From Sanguibacter sp. HDW7 (GTDB lineage: Bacteria; Actinomycetota; Actinomycetes; Actinomycetales; Cellulomonadaceae), in contig NZ_CP049862.1 of assembly GCF_011300875.1 (NCBI RefSeq), positions 2,418,001 through 2,482,000 on the forward strand: 64,000 nt of DNA, in the 5' to 3' direction. The position numbers and the translations under genes are program-made. Positions 1 through 8,974 of this stretch are shown here, piece by piece. A model generated the notes under the pieces. That model did not search any database and was not told the origin of the DNA. It saw nothing but the letters and a program-made list of their open reading frames with translations. Positions within the stretch are counted from its first letter, which is position 1. Each line of letters begins with the position of its first letter.

Positions 1-544
1 CGCGGATGCCGCCCGCGTTGGCCTCGCAGATCGCCTCGAGCACCTCGCCGAGCTCGGCCGTGTCGGGCAGCGGCAGGTCGACGACGGAGACGACCTTCTC
101 GAGGTCGACGGGCAGCTGGAGAGCGGGCGAGACGATGACGAGCGTGTGCGCGACGTCGCCTGCCTTGAAGGCCGCCGCGGTGTCGAGCAGCGCGCGCACG
201 AGGATCGGGTCGACGTCGCGGCCGTTCGCACCGAGGAAGTGGTGAAGGTCGTTGAAGACGAAGATCGTCGGCACGGGCGTCGACATCGCGGCCGTGAGCG
301 CGTCCTCGGCAACCTGGGCACGGCCGGGGTCACCGGGGTGGTGGAGCCCGCGCGAGATGGAGTATGCGAGCACCTGGCGCTGCGTGCGCAGCGCGGTGGG
401 GTCCTGCGCGATCGAGACGACGGCGGCCATGACGCGCTCGGTCTCGTGGGTCTCGACGAGCACGACGGGGTGGCGTGCGCGCAGGAGGTCGAGCAGCGAC
501 TCCCGGAACGCCTCCGACGTGCTGCGTGCCCCCTGCTGCTCCAT
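1..544 (-). CDS. AAA-family ATPase, Ycf46-like (N-terminal part only)
   Basis: The gene enters from the left edge, so only its first 181 codons are visible. It starts at an ATG preceded by GAGGGGG. The readable part has a helix followed by RARHPVVLVETHETERV and a strand-acidic segment (IFVFNDLHHFL, about residues 94-104). This matches the N-terminal pseudo-ATPase domain of Ycf46/spastin-type AAA proteins of bacteria. The AAA core with Walker motifs would lie outside the window, so the family call rests on resemblance of this domain alone. It is divergent from the HIT gene. Confidence 0.65.
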   Translation of the reverse strand, partial: MEQQGARSTSEAFRESLLDLLRARHPVVLVETHETERVMAAVVSIAQDPTALRTQRQVLAYSISRGLHHPGDPGRAQVAEDALTAAMSTPVPTIFVFNDLHHFLGANGRDVDPILVRALLDTAAAFKAGDVAHTLVIVSPALQLPVDLEKVVSVVDLPLPDTAELGEVLEAICEANAGGIR

Positions 545-606
545 GCGGACCCCCTCGGTCGTGGGCGGGGCCCTGCCCGCGTGCCTGCCCGGCCAAGATA
601 GCGCAG

Positions 607-621
607 TAGATTGCAGACATG
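607..621 (+). promoter_or_regulatory. Leaderless-type promoter of the HIT gene
   Basis: A -10 hexamer TAGATT lies 6 nt before the ATG, so transcription would begin at or next to the start codon. There is no Shine-Dalgarno sequence in the gap. Confidence 0.6.
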
Positions 622-1062
622 GCGACCCTCTTCACGCGCATCATCGACGGCGAGATCCCCGGGCGGTTCGTGTGGTCGGACCCGGTCGTGGTGGCGTTCG
701 CCACGATCGCGCCCATCACTCCCGGCCACGTCCTCGTCGTGCCCCGTACGGAGGTCGCATCCTTCACGCAGGCCGACGACGGGCTGCTCGCCCATCTCTC
801 GCGCGTCGCGGCGGCGATCGGGCGTGCGCAGGAGGTCGCCTTCGAGGCGCCGCGTGCAGCGCTCCTCGTCGCGGGCTTCGAGGTCCCTCACCTGCACTTC
901 CACGTCCTGCCCGCGTGGGGCGAGGCGGAGCTGACGTTCGCGGCGGCACGCCCCGGGACCCCGGGTGCTGAGCTCGACGAGGCCATGGAGCGGGTGCGCG
1001 CCGCGCTGCGTGCGGGCGGGGAGGGCGCGCACGTCCCGCCGACGCTCGGGGCGCCGTCCTGA
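619..1062 (+). CDS. HIT (histidine triad) family hydrolase
   Basis: A 147-residue cytosolic protein of the histidine-triad superfamily, which cleaves nucleoside phosphoramidates or dinucleotides. The signature HLHFHVLP places the triad at His91, His93 and His95. The N-terminal FTRIIDGEIPGRFVW and TPGHVLVVPR segments are typical of the Hint/Fhit-like branch. The start is set by a -10 hexamer 6 nt upstream and fits the family length. The substrate cannot be told from the sequence. Confidence 0.9.
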   Translation: MATLFTRIIDGEIPGRFVWSDPVVVAFATIAPITPGHVLVVPRTEVASFTQADDGLLAHLSRVAAAIGRAQEVAFEAPRAALLVAGFEVPHLHFHVLPAWGEAELTFAAARPGTPGAELDEAMERVRAALRAGGEGAHVPPTLGAPS

Positions 1063-1131
1063 GACGCCCGTCGCCGTCCGCGCGCGGGACCGTATGACGA
1101 ACAGACGCGCGCCCGGCGCGACAAAGGTCCT

Positions 1132-3828
1132 ATGGTCAAGGACGTGACCCACCAGGAATCCACCCCCACACAGCCGGACGAGCGCGGCACCGCGCGGCAC
1201 GAGATGCCGGACGAGCTCCGTGCTGACGTCCGCCTGCTCGGCGGTCTGCTCGGCCAGATCCTCACGGAGTCGGTCGGCGCGGACCTTCTCGAGGACGTCG
1301 AGCGTCTGCGTTCGCTGACGATCGCGGCGTACGACGAGGACGGCTCGGCGTCGATCGAGGCGGCCGAGGCCCTCATCGAGACGTTCTCGCTCGAGCGCGC
1401 AGAGCAGGTCGCGCGTGCGTTCACGTGCTACTTCCACCTCGTCAACCTCGCCGAGGAGCACCACCGCGTGCGCATCCTGCGGCGCCGCGAGGCGGACACG
1501 ACCGCTGCCACGGCCGTCGGCGACGACGTCCAGGCGGCCGTCACGCAGCTGCGCGAAGAGGTCGGCGCGGAGGAGACGGCGCGGCGCATCCGCGAGCTCG
1601 AGTTCCGCCCGGTCCTCACGGCTCACCCGACGGAGGCCCGTCGTCGCGCGGTGGCCGCCGCGATCCGTCGCATCACCGAGCTGCTCGGCGAGCGCGACGC
1701 ACAGTCGATCGGCGGCATCACGCTCGCGGACAACCACCGTCGTCTGCTCGGCCAGATCGACACGCTGTGGCGCACGGCCCCGCTGCGTTCCTCGAAGCCG
1801 TCGCCGCTCGACGAGGTCCGCACCGCGATGAACGTCTTCGACCAGACGCTCTTCGAGACGTTCCCCGTCGTCTACCGTCGCTTCGACGACCTGCTCAACG
1901 GCGAGGACGCGGGTCTCGTCGAGCCGCTCGTCGCGCCGTTCGTGCGCCTCGGCACGTGGATCGGCGCCGACCGCGATGGCAACCCCAACGTCACGGCGGC
2001 CATCACCAAGCAGGCGGCCGCGATCGCGAACGAGCACGTGCTCGTCGCGCTCGAGGGCGTCGTCGCGGAGCTCGGTCGCAGCCTCACGCACGACGGCGAC
2101 TCGACGCCCGGCTCTGCGGAGCTCTCGGCCCTGTGGCGCACGCAGACGCGCATGGCGGAGGAGCTCACGCGGGAGATCGCGGTGCGCTCGCCCAACGAGC
2201 CGCACCGTCGCGTGCTGCTCGTGGTCGCGGCTCGTGTGCGCGCCACGCGTCGTCGCGACGCGGACCTCGCCTACCGCACCGCCGACGAGCTCCTCTCGGA
2301 CCTCCTCGTCGTGCAGCGCTCGCTCGTCGAGGCACGCGCGACGCGCGTCGCGTACGGCGACCTGCAGCAGGTCATCTGGCAGGTCCAGACGTTCGGCTTC
2401 CACCTCGCGGAGCACGAGGTGCGCCAGCACTCGCAGGTGCACCGCGAGACGCTCGCGGAGATCGCGGAGCACGGCGTCGACGGCCCGCTCTCGGAGCGCG
2501 CGGTCGAGGTCCTCGACACGTTCCGTGCTGTCGCCTTCGTCCAGGACCGCTACGGCGTCCCGGCCGCGCGCCGCTACATCGTCTCCTTCACGACGTCGGC
2601 CGAGGACCTCGGCAACGTCTACACGCTCGCGCGCCACGCGCTCGGCGAGGGCGCGGAGCTCCCCGTGCTCGACGTCATCCCGCTGTTCGAGACCTTCGCG
2701 GACCTCGAGGCGTCGGTCGACGTGCTCGAGGAGTACGTCACGCAGGCCGAGGTCGTCGAGCGGCTCGAGGCGACCGGGCGTCGCCTCGAGGTCATGCTCG
2801 GCTACTCGGACTCCTCGAAGGACGTCGGCCCAGTCTCGGCGACGCTCGCGCTCTACGACGCGCAGCAGCGCATCGCGGACTGGGCTCAGCGCAACAACAT
2901 CACGCTCACGCTGTTCCACGGCCGCGGCGGCGCTCTCGGTCGCGGCGGCGGCCCGGCGAACCGCGCGATCCTCGCGCAGCCGCCGCACTCGGTCGACGGC
3001 CGCTTCAAGCTCACGGAGCAGGGCGAGGTCATCGCGGCGCGCTACGGCGACCCGGCGATCGCGGCCCGGCACATCGACCAGGTCGCGGCCGCGACGCTGC
3101 TCGCGTCCGCCCCGAGCAACGAGCGACGCAACTCGGAGGCGGCCGAGGCCTTCGCCGGCACCGCGTCGGTCATGGACGCCGCGTCGCGCGAGCGCTTCTT
3201 CGAGCTCGTCCACTCCCCCGGCTTCCCGGCGTGGTTCGCGCAGGTGACGCCCCAGGAGGAGGTCGGGCTGCTGCCGCTCGGCTCGCGCCCGGCCAAGCGT
3301 GGCCTGTCGATCAACTCGCTCGACGACCTGCGCGCGATCCCGTGGGTCTTCGCGTGGTCGCAGGCCCGCATCAACCTCACGGGCTGGTTCGGCCTCGGCA
3401 CGGCGCTCGCCGCTGTGGGCGACGTCGACGAGCTGCGCCGCGCGTACGAGAGCTGGCCGCTGTTCTCGACGATGATCGACAACGTCGAGATGTCGCTCGC
3501 CAAGACTGACGAGCGCATCGCGGCCCGCTACCTCGCGCTCGGCGACCGCGACGACCTCGCGGCGCTCGTGCTCGAGGAGATGGCGCTCACCAAGGAGTGG
3601 GTGCTGCGCACGACGGGCAAGGACCGGATGCTCGCGAACATGCGGGTGCTCGGCCGGGCGGTGCAGATGCGCAGCCCGTACGTCGACGCACTCTCGCTCA
3701 TCCAGGTGCGGGCCCTGCGGTCCCTCCGCCTCGACGACACGCGGACGGAGGAGGAGATCGCCCGGATCAAGCGGCTCCTGCTCATCACGCTCAACGGCGT
3801 GGCCGCCGGCCTCCAGAACACGGGCTGA
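1132..3828 (+). CDS. ppc: Phosphoenolpyruvate carboxylase
   Basis: This enzyme makes oxaloacetate from PEP and bicarbonate, replenishing the TCA cycle. The 898-residue length is normal. Catalytic landmarks are all present: VLTAHPTE with His165, GTWIGADRDGNPNV, LGYSDSSKD, FHGRGGALGRGGG near residue 600, and the C-terminal QNTG that bacterial PEPC uses for active-site closure. The ATG has a weak AAAGG upstream. A GTG 12 bases further on lies 7 nt after TATGGT and would be a leaderless start, giving 894 residues. The gene stands alone and ends in a strong hairpin. Confidence 0.96.
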   Translation: MVKDVTHQESTPTQPDERGTARHEMPDELRADVRLLGGLLGQILTESVGADLLEDVERLRSLTIAAYDEDGSASIEAAEALIETFSLERAEQVARAFTCYFHLVNLAEEHHRVRILRRREADTTAATAVGDDVQAAVTQLREEVGAEETARRIRELEFRPVLTAHPTEARRRAVAAAIRRITELLGERDAQSIGGITLADNHRRLLGQIDTLWRTAPLRSSKPSPLDEVRTAMNVFDQTLFETFPVVYRRFDDLLNGEDAGLVEPLVAPFVRLGTWIGADRDGNPNVTAAITKQAAAIANEHVLVALEGVVAELGRSLTHDGDSTPGSAELSALWRTQTRMAEELTREIAVRSPNEPHRRVLLVVAARVRATRRRDADLAYRTADELLSDLLVVQRSLVEARATRVAYGDLQQVIWQVQTFGFHLAEHEVRQHSQVHRETLAEIAEHGVDGPLSERAVEVLDTFRAVAFVQDRYGVPAARRYIVSFTTSAEDLGNVYTLARHALGEGAELPVLDVIPLFETFADLEASVDVLEEYVTQAEVVERLEATGRRLEVMLGYSDSSKDVGPVSATLALYDAQQRIADWAQRNNITLTLFHGRGGALGRGGGPANRAILAQPPHSVDGRFKLTEQGEVIAARYGDPAIAARHIDQVAAATLLASAPSNERRNSEAAEAFAGTASVMDAASRERFFELVHSPGFPAWFAQVTPQEEVGLLPLGSRPAKRGLSINSLDDLRAIPWVFAWSQARINLTGWFGLGTALAAVGDVDELRRAYESWPLFSTMIDNVEMSLAKTDERIAARYLALGDRDDLAALVLEEMALTKEWVLRTTGKDRMLANMRVLGRAVQMRSPYVDALSLIQVRALRSLRLDDTRTEEEIARIKRLLLITLNGVAAGLQNTG

Positions 3829-3844
3829 GACCCGGACCGACACC

Positions 3845-3882
3845 CCGACGCCGGGTCGCGCGCATGCGCGGCCCGGCGTCGG
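3845..3882 (+). terminator. Hairpin after ppc
   Basis: An 11-bp stem (CCGACGCCGGG with CCCGGCGTCGG) follows the ppc stop. It lacks a T tract, as is usual for terminators in this window. Confidence 0.6.
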
Positions 3883-3973
3883 CGTCCCCGGAACCGTCGT
3901 GAACGGGGTGCCGCGGGTGGTGGTTCGTCGGGCCGGTGGGTGAGATGCTCGACGCACCCGGCACGACAATAGG

Positions 3974-3979
3974 TAGGAT
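3974..3979 (+). promoter_or_regulatory. Candidate -10 of the MFS gene
   Basis: TAGGAT lies in an unusually A/T-rich patch of the ppc-MFS gap, 61 nt before the MFS start. A possible -35 (TCGACG) is 19 nt upstream but is weak. Confidence 0.35.
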
Positions 3980-4040
3980 GTTTTAGGCAGCCCCGTCCCG
4001 GCCCACCCGACCGGGCCTGCCACCCGCGGAAGGAACCCCA

Positions 4041-5405
4041 GTGCCGCAGCCCGGCCCTGCAGGCCACCAGCATCACGTCCCCCAGCCGATCGAGCGGATC
4101 ACGGCGCGCGCCCTCGTCGTCTGGGGCGTCGCGCTGCTCGCATACGTCCTCGCGGTCGCCGCACGCTCGTCGCTCTCCGCGACGGGCGTCGAGGCCGCCG
4201 AGCGCTTCGGCACGACGTCGGCCGCGCTGTCGTCGTTCGCGGTGCTCCAGCTCGTCGTCTACGCGGGCCTCCAGGTGCCCGTCGGGTCGTTCCTCGACCG
4301 CTTCGGCCCCCGCGTCTCCCTCACCGTGGGCTGTGCGCTCCTCGGGGTCGGGCAGATCCTCCTCGGCCTCTCCGACTCCGTGCCCGGCGCGGTCGCCGCC
4401 CGCATCCTCGTCGGCTCGGGCGACGCGTTCGTCTTCATCCCCGCCGTCCGCCTGCTGCCCGCATGGTTCCCCGCACGGACGGTGCCCATCGCGACCCAGG
4501 TGACGGGGCTCGTCGGACAGCTCGGCCAGCTGCTCTCGCTCGGTCCGTTCGTCGCGCTCGTCGTCCTGCGCGGCTGGACAGGGGCGTTCGCGACCGCCGG
4601 CACCGTGACGATCCTCGCCGCTGTCCTCGTCCTCCTCGTCGTGCGCGACGCGCGTCGGATCTCGGTCGACGTCGACCTCACGACGCCCCTCGACCCTGAC
4701 GCCCCCGACGCGCCACCGCTCGCCCGCGACGCCGTCGTCGTCCCGACGCCCGACGCCCCCTCGCTGCGCCGCACCCTCCTCGACCCCGGCACGCGCGCGG
4801 GCTTCTGGCTGCACTTCGTCGCGGCGATGCCCGCGTACACGTTCATCCTCCTGTGGGGATTCCCCTACATGACGAAGGCCGAGGGGCTCTCGGACGCCTC
4901 CGCGCTCCAGGTGATGAGCGCGTACGTGGCGTCGTTCGTCGTCGTGAGCCCGATCATCGGCATCCTCTCGGCACGCCTTCCCGCTCGGCGCCTCGCGATC
5001 GTGCTCGGGGCGGTCGGCCTGCAAGTCGCCGCGTGGGCCGTCGTCCTCGCGTGGCCGGGCCAGGCAAGCCTGCCGCTGCTGCTCATGCTCGTCATCGTCA
5101 TGGGGGTCTCTGGCCCCGCGTCGCTGCTCGGCCTCGACCAGGCGCGCACGACCGTGCCGCTGCGCTCGCAGGGCGTCGCGACCGGCATGGTCAACGCGGG
5201 CGCGTTCGTCGCGAACCTCGTCGCGATGGGCGTCATCGGCGTCGTGCTCGACCTCATGGGCGAGACGAGCCCCACGCTGTTCTCCGACCGCGGGTTCACG
5301 ATCGCGTGGGTCTCTCTCGTACCGGTCCTCGTCGTCGGCGTCGTCATGGCGGCCTTCGAGGACCGACGCCTGCGCCGCCACCTCGCGACGTTGCCCGCCG
5401 CCTGA
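4041..5405 (+). CDS. MFS transporter
   Basis: A 454-residue major facilitator superfamily membrane protein with about 12 hydrophobic segments. A hydrophilic central loop (about residues 205-250, rich in Asp and Pro) separates the two halves. The motif VGSFLDRFGPRV after TM2 is the MFS motif-A loop. The start is a GTG with AAGGA upstream. Its closest kin appear to be actinobacterial nitrate/oxalate-type or generic MFS exporters, and the substrate cannot be assigned. It converges with the oxidoreductase downstream, with only 34 bases between stops. Confidence 0.85.
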   Translation: MPQPGPAGHQHHVPQPIERITARALVVWGVALLAYVLAVAARSSLSATGVEAAERFGTTSAALSSFAVLQLVVYAGLQVPVGSFLDRFGPRVSLTVGCALLGVGQILLGLSDSVPGAVAARILVGSGDAFVFIPAVRLLPAWFPARTVPIATQVTGLVGQLGQLLSLGPFVALVVLRGWTGAFATAGTVTILAAVLVLLVVRDARRISVDVDLTTPLDPDAPDAPPLARDAVVVPTPDAPSLRRTLLDPGTRAGFWLHFVAAMPAYTFILLWGFPYMTKAEGLSDASALQVMSAYVASFVVVSPIIGILSARLPARRLAIVLGAVGLQVAAWAVVLAWPGQASLPLLLMLVIVMGVSGPASLLGLDQARTTVPLRSQGVATGMVNAGAFVANLVAMGVIGVVLDLMGETSPTLFSDRGFTIAWVSLVPVLVVGVVMAAFEDRRLRRHLATLPAA

Positions 5406-5439
5406 CCGCCGGGAGGCGTCAGCCGGAAGCCGTCAGCCG

Positions 5440-6525
5440 TCAGCCGAGCCCGACGGTCTGGACCTGCCCCGTCGCGGCCGCGCGGTGCGCGGCGGCGACG
5501 ACGTCGAGGGTCACGGCGGCGCTCTCGACGCTCACGGGCACGGGCCCCCGCCCGTCGGCGGCCGCCGCGAGCATCTCGTAGAACGCGCCGTGGTCCCCGG
5601 GGACGTACGGCACGTCGCTCGTCGTCGTACCGTCCGGGGTCCCGGTCGTGAGCGTCATCGTCGCCGCGGAGGGCCGGGCGCCCCACAGCGTGCCGTCGTC
5701 CGCGAGACCGTCGCCCACGGGGTGACGCCCCGCGCGCAGCGCGTCCTCCTGGGGGTCGAGGCCCCACGACTCGACCTGCGCACGCTCACCGACGACACGC
5801 AGCCGCGGTCCCGGCGACGGCACGAGCGCGTTCATGGAGAGGTGCGAGCGCGCGCCGCCGACGTGCGTGAGCGCGACGAACGCGTCGTCGTCCGCGCCGA
5901 CGCCGCTGCGGCGTACGTCGGTCTCCGCGTACACGGTCGCGACGGGCCCGAGGAGGTCGACCGCCTGGTCGACGACGTGCGTGCCGAGGTCGTGGAGCAG
6001 GCCGGGCAGGTCGGCGGGGTCCGCGGACTCGCGCCAGCCGCCGCGCGCCGCAGGACGCCAGTACTCCCAGCGCGCCTCGTAGCGGCGGACCTCGCCGAGC
6101 GTCCCCTCCCCGAGCAGGCGGCGCACCGTGAGGTGGTCGTCGTCCCAACGCCGGTTGTGGAAGACGGTGAGGAGGGCGCCGCGCGCGTCGGCGAGCTCAC
6201 CGAGGCCGCGCAGGGTCGCGCCGTCGGGCGCTGCGGGCTTGTCGACGACGACGCCGAGGCCGCGTTCGAGCGCGGCGCGCGCGAGCGGGACGTGCGTGCG
6301 GTTGGGCGTCGTCACGACGACGAGGTCGACGCCGGCGGCCCACAGCGCGTCGGCGTCGGGCAGGACGTGCGTGCCCGGGTAGCGCCGCCCGATCTCCTCG
6401 GCGGCCGCGGCACGGCCCGTGACGACCGCCGCGAGCTCGAGCCCGGGGGTCGAGGCCACGAACGGGGCGTGGAACGCGGCGCCTCCGAGCCCGTAGCCGA
6501 GGATCCCGACCTTCACGTCCGTCAT
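5440..6525 (-). CDS. Gfo/Idh/MocA-family oxidoreductase
   Basis: A 361-residue NAD(P)-dependent dehydrogenase of the Gfo/Idh/MocA family, which acts on sugars, inositols or related polyols. The N-terminal Rossmann motif is GILGYGLGGAAF. The conserved lysine sits in VVDKPAAPDG and the catalytic histidine in LHDLGTHVVDQAVDL. The start was placed at the ATG before TDVKVGILGYG, which has GGGAG upstream. The open frame extends further upstream without a plausible start or homology. No linked sugar operon indicates its substrate. Confidence 0.88.
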   Translation of the reverse strand: MTDVKVGILGYGLGGAAFHAPFVASTPGLELAAVVTGRAAAAEEIGRRYPGTHVLPDADALWAAGVDLVVVTTPNRTHVPLARAALERGLGVVVDKPAAPDGATLRGLGELADARGALLTVFHNRRWDDDHLTVRRLLGEGTLGEVRRYEARWEYWRPAARGGWRESADPADLPGLLHDLGTHVVDQAVDLLGPVATVYAETDVRRSGVGADDDAFVALTHVGGARSHLSMNALVPSPGPRLRVVGERAQVESWGLDPQEDALRAGRHPVGDGLADDGTLWGARPSAATMTLTTGTPDGTTTSDVPYVPGDHGAFYEMLAAAADGRGPVPVSVESAAVTLDVVAAAHRAAATGQVQTVGLG

Positions 6526-6620
6526 CGCTGACTCCCTCGTCGTCGCGGCAGTGCGGGTCCATCCTCCCATCTGAGGTCCCCTGCCGAGGACGTCGCCCGC
6601 CGCTCCCGCCGTGGCGGGGC

Positions 6621-6635
6621 TAGGGTCGTGAGGTG
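6621..6635 (+). promoter_or_regulatory. Leaderless-type promoter of the cupredoxin gene
   Basis: TAGGGT is followed by 6 nt and then the GTG start, with no Shine-Dalgarno sequence between. Confidence 0.6.
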
Positions 6636-7025
6636 AACCGTGCTCCTCGCCGCGTCCTGCGCCCTGCCGCGGCGGTCGCCGCCCTCGTCCTCGTCCTCGC
6701 GGCATGCGGGCCGCAGCCGCCCGAGGAGCCCGCGGAGGCCTTCGTCGCCGACGACGGCAGCTACCACGTGCCCGTCCTCGCGCGCGACATGCGGTTCGAC
6801 CCGCAGGAGATCACGGTGCCCGACGGCCGGCGCCTCGTCATCGAGCTGAAGAACGTCGACGGCATGCCGCACGACCTTGCGACGGCGACCGGGCTGCAGA
6901 CGCCGCTGCTGCCGCGCGGCGAGACCGCGACGCTCGACGTCGGCGTCGTCGACGGCACGCTCGACGCGTGGTGCGCCGTCACCGGGCACCGCGAGGCCGG
7001 CATGGTCATGACGATCACGGGCTGA
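6633..7025 (+). CDS. Cupredoxin-like lipoprotein
   Basis: A 130-residue exported lipoprotein. A basic, hydrophobic signal peptide ends in a lipobox (LVLAAC, Cys25), so the mature protein should be lipid-anchored outside the cell. The rest is a single cupredoxin fold. It has a complete type-1 copper set: His80 in GMPHDL, and Cys114, His119 and Met124 in WCAVTGHREAGM. Such small blue-copper proteins carry electrons between membrane or periplasmic redox partners. No oxidase gene is adjacent, so the partner is unknown. Confidence 0.85.
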   Translation: MNRAPRRVLRPAAAVAALVLVLAACGPQPPEEPAEAFVADDGSYHVPVLARDMRFDPQEITVPDGRRLVIELKNVDGMPHDLATATGLQTPLLPRGETATLDVGVVDGTLDAWCAVTGHREAGMVMTITG

Positions 7026-7163
7026 GCGCGCCGCCCAGGAACCGCTCGACGTCAACCTTCTCGACGCCAAGAGGTGCGCACGCGCCGCCGGACCGGCGGG
7101 GACACGCGCGCACGCTCGCTGGAGGGGACCAACGGCCCGACATGGCGGGGACCATCGGCCCGG

Positions 7164-7185
7164 TTCCACCGCTCGGACGGTGGAA
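7164..7185. repeat. 22-nt inverted repeat upstream of the SDR gene
   Basis: An 8-bp perfect dyad TTCCACCG/CGGTGGAA is separated by 6 nt and lies about 45 nt before the SDR start. It could be an operator. It also resembles the inner stem of the 53-nt palindromes described at 40,404 and 53,988. Confidence 0.55.
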
Positions 7186-7230
7186 TAACTGGAGGTGAGA
7201 GAACTTCAGGACACAGAGAAGGGCACGACG

Positions 7231-8229
7231 ATGCAGGACGTCCTCGTCATCGGAGGCACTGGTCTCCTCGGCTACCACACGACCCGGGAGCTGGTGAGCC
7301 GTGGCTACCGCGTGACGTCGCTGTCGCTCCCGCCCGTCCCCGCCGACGACCTCTTCGGCGACCTGGTCGGCGAGCCCGTCGTCGAGCTGCTCGGTGACGT
7401 CACCGAGATGTCGGACGGCGAGCTCGCGAACCTCCTCGCGGGCAAGCACGCGGTCTTCTACGCGGCCGGCGCGGACGAGCGCGTCGTGCCCGACGCGCCG
7501 TCGGCCCACTTCTTCTACAACGCGAACGTCCGCCCGACGCAGCGCGTGGCCCGTGCGGCTCGTCGGGTCGGCGTCGAGCGGTTCGTGCTCTACGGCTCCT
7601 ACACCGCGGAGTTCGGCGAGCTGTGGCCCGAGCTCGGCTACCGCACGCGCAACGGCTACCCGCGCACGCGCCTCGCTCAGGAGGAGGCCGCGTACCTCGA
7701 GGGCGACGGCGCGATGGCCGTCATGACGCTGCGCCTGCCGTACATCTTCGGGCAGATGCCCGGCCGCATGCCGCTGTGGGAGATGTTCGTCAACCGGGTC
7801 GCCGCGACCGAGGGCGCCGTCCACGTGCAGCAGGGCTCGACGTCCGCGGTGACGGTGCGCCAGGTCGCGCAGGCCGCGGTCGGCGCGATGGAGCAGGGCG
7901 AGCACGGCGGTCGCTACGCGATCAACGACTACGACCTCACCTACCGCGAGCTCAACGAGATCATCTGCGCCGAGCTCGGCCGCGACGTGTCCGACGTCGT
8001 CACCGTGCCGCTCGAGGCGGTCCTGCCGGCGATGGCTCAGTACGACGCGGCGACGGCTGCGGCGGGCAAGGAGCACGGCATCCACCTCGCCGACTCGGCG
8101 GTGTTCCAGGACCGCGCGGCAGTGACGGACCCCGCGGTGACGCAGGGCCCGCTCGGCATCGTCCACGAGGACGTCCGCGCCGAGATCGTCTCGACGATCC
8201 GCACGATCATCGCGCTCCAGACGGTCTGA
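7231..8229 (+). CDS. NAD-dependent epimerase/dehydratase (extended SDR)
   Basis: A 332-residue extended short-chain dehydrogenase. The N-terminal nucleotide-binding motif is VIGGTGLLGYHTTREL (GxxGxxG). The YxxxK-type active-site segment is degenerate, with YPRTR in the expected area, so it may be an atypical SDR. The ATG was chosen because it has AGAAGGG upstream and opens directly into the Rossmann strand. A dyad 45 nt upstream suggests regulation. A perfect 15-bp hairpin ends the transcript. The substrate is unknown. Confidence 0.78.
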   Translation: MQDVLVIGGTGLLGYHTTRELVSRGYRVTSLSLPPVPADDLFGDLVGEPVVELLGDVTEMSDGELANLLAGKHAVFYAAGADERVVPDAPSAHFFYNANVRPTQRVARAARRVGVERFVLYGSYTAEFGELWPELGYRTRNGYPRTRLAQEEAAYLEGDGAMAVMTLRLPYIFGQMPGRMPLWEMFVNRVAATEGAVHVQQGSTSAVTVRQVAQAAVGAMEQGEHGGRYAINDYDLTYRELNEIICAELGRDVSDVVTVPLEAVLPAMAQYDAATAAAGKEHGIHLADSAVFQDRAAVTDPAVTQGPLGIVHEDVRAEIVSTIRTIIALQTV

Positions 8230-8235
8230 GCAGGT

Positions 8236-8279
8236 ACGACGACGGCGCCGTCCCCGGCCGGGGGCGGCGCCGTCGTCGT
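8236..8279. terminator. Bidirectional hairpin between SDR and YrdC-like genes
   Basis: A perfect 15-bp stem (ACGACGACGGCGCCG and its complement) with a 14-nt loop sits between two convergent stops, so it probably ends both transcripts. Confidence 0.75.
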
Positions 8280-8293
8280 GCGTGGGAGCGGAT

Positions 8294-8917
8294 CTACTCG
8301 AAGGGCGCCGGGTCGCCCGAGCCGACGCGGACGACGACCGCGCCGCCGTCGGAGAGGTCGACGACGGTCGTCGGGCGGGCGTCGGTCTCCTCGCCGTCGT
8401 CGATGACGGCGTCGAGCTCGTGCCCGAGCTCGTCGTTGATGACCCAGCCCTGCGTGAGCGGCTCGTCATGGTCCGGGAGCAGGAGCGTCGAGGAGAGCAG
8501 CGGCTCGCCGAGCTCGCGCAGGAGCGCGCGGACGACGGGGTGCTCGGGGATGCGCACGCCGACGGTCTTCTTGCGCGGGTGCGCGAGGCGCCGCGGGACC
8601 TCCTTCGTCGCGGGGAGGATGAACGTGTAGGGGCCGGGCGTCGCGTGCTTGACGGCGCGGAAGGCCGCGTTGTCGAGGTGGACGAGCTGGCCGAGCTGCG
8701 CGAAGTCGGAGCACACCAGCGTGAAGTGGTGCCCCTCGCCGAGGTGGCGGATGCGGCGGATGCGGTCGGCGCCGTCGTGGTTGCCGATCGCGGCGCCGAG
8801 CGCGTAGCCCGAGTCCGTGGGGTAGGCGACGACGCCGCCGTCGCGGAGCAGCGCGACGACCTGCGCGATCGCGCGCGGCTGGGGATCGTGCGGGTGGACC
8901 TCGACGTAGCGTGCCAT
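8294..8917 (-). CDS. YrdC/YciO-like threonylcarbamoyl-AMP synthase family protein
   Basis: A 207-residue protein of the Sua5/YrdC/YciO fold. Motifs DGGVVAYPTDSGYALG, PGPYTFILPATKEVP and KKTVGVRIPEHP are the nucleotide and bicarbonate/threonine pocket. The KEVPRRL segment and short length fit the YciO branch better than the essential tRNA-t6A enzyme, which usually lies beside prmC and glycosyltransferase genes. Whether this protein acts in t6A synthesis is uncertain. Its ATG follows TAGGCT by 6 nt. Confidence 0.8.
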   Translation of the reverse strand: MARYVEVHPHDPQPRAIAQVVALLRDGGVVAYPTDSGYALGAAIGNHDGADRIRRIRHLGEGHHFTLVCSDFAQLGQLVHLDNAAFRAVKHATPGPYTFILPATKEVPRRLAHPRKKTVGVRIPEHPVVRALLRELGEPLLSSTLLLPDHDEPLTQGWVINDELGHELDAVIDDGEETDARPTTVVDLSDGGAVVVRVGSGDPAPFE

Positions 8918-8929
8918 GCGGCGAGCCTA
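8915..8929 (-). promoter_or_regulatory. Leaderless-type promoter of the YciO-like gene
   Basis: On the minus strand TAGGCT lies 6 nt before the ATG, with no ribosome-binding site. Confidence 0.6.
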
Positions 8930-8974
8930 CGCCGCGGCGGCGTCAGCCGCCGAGGGGTCCGGCGGCCGTGTCCG

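Noticed and set aside
3965-3990. DtxR/iron-box operator before the MFS gene
   Set aside because: Only the left half-site resembles the consensus and there is no matching right half, so a -10 element explains it better.
3528-5381. 617-codon minus-strand frame over ppc end and MFS
   Set aside because: Composition is Arg/Asp/Glu-rich low complexity and it is fully antisense to two recognisable genes.
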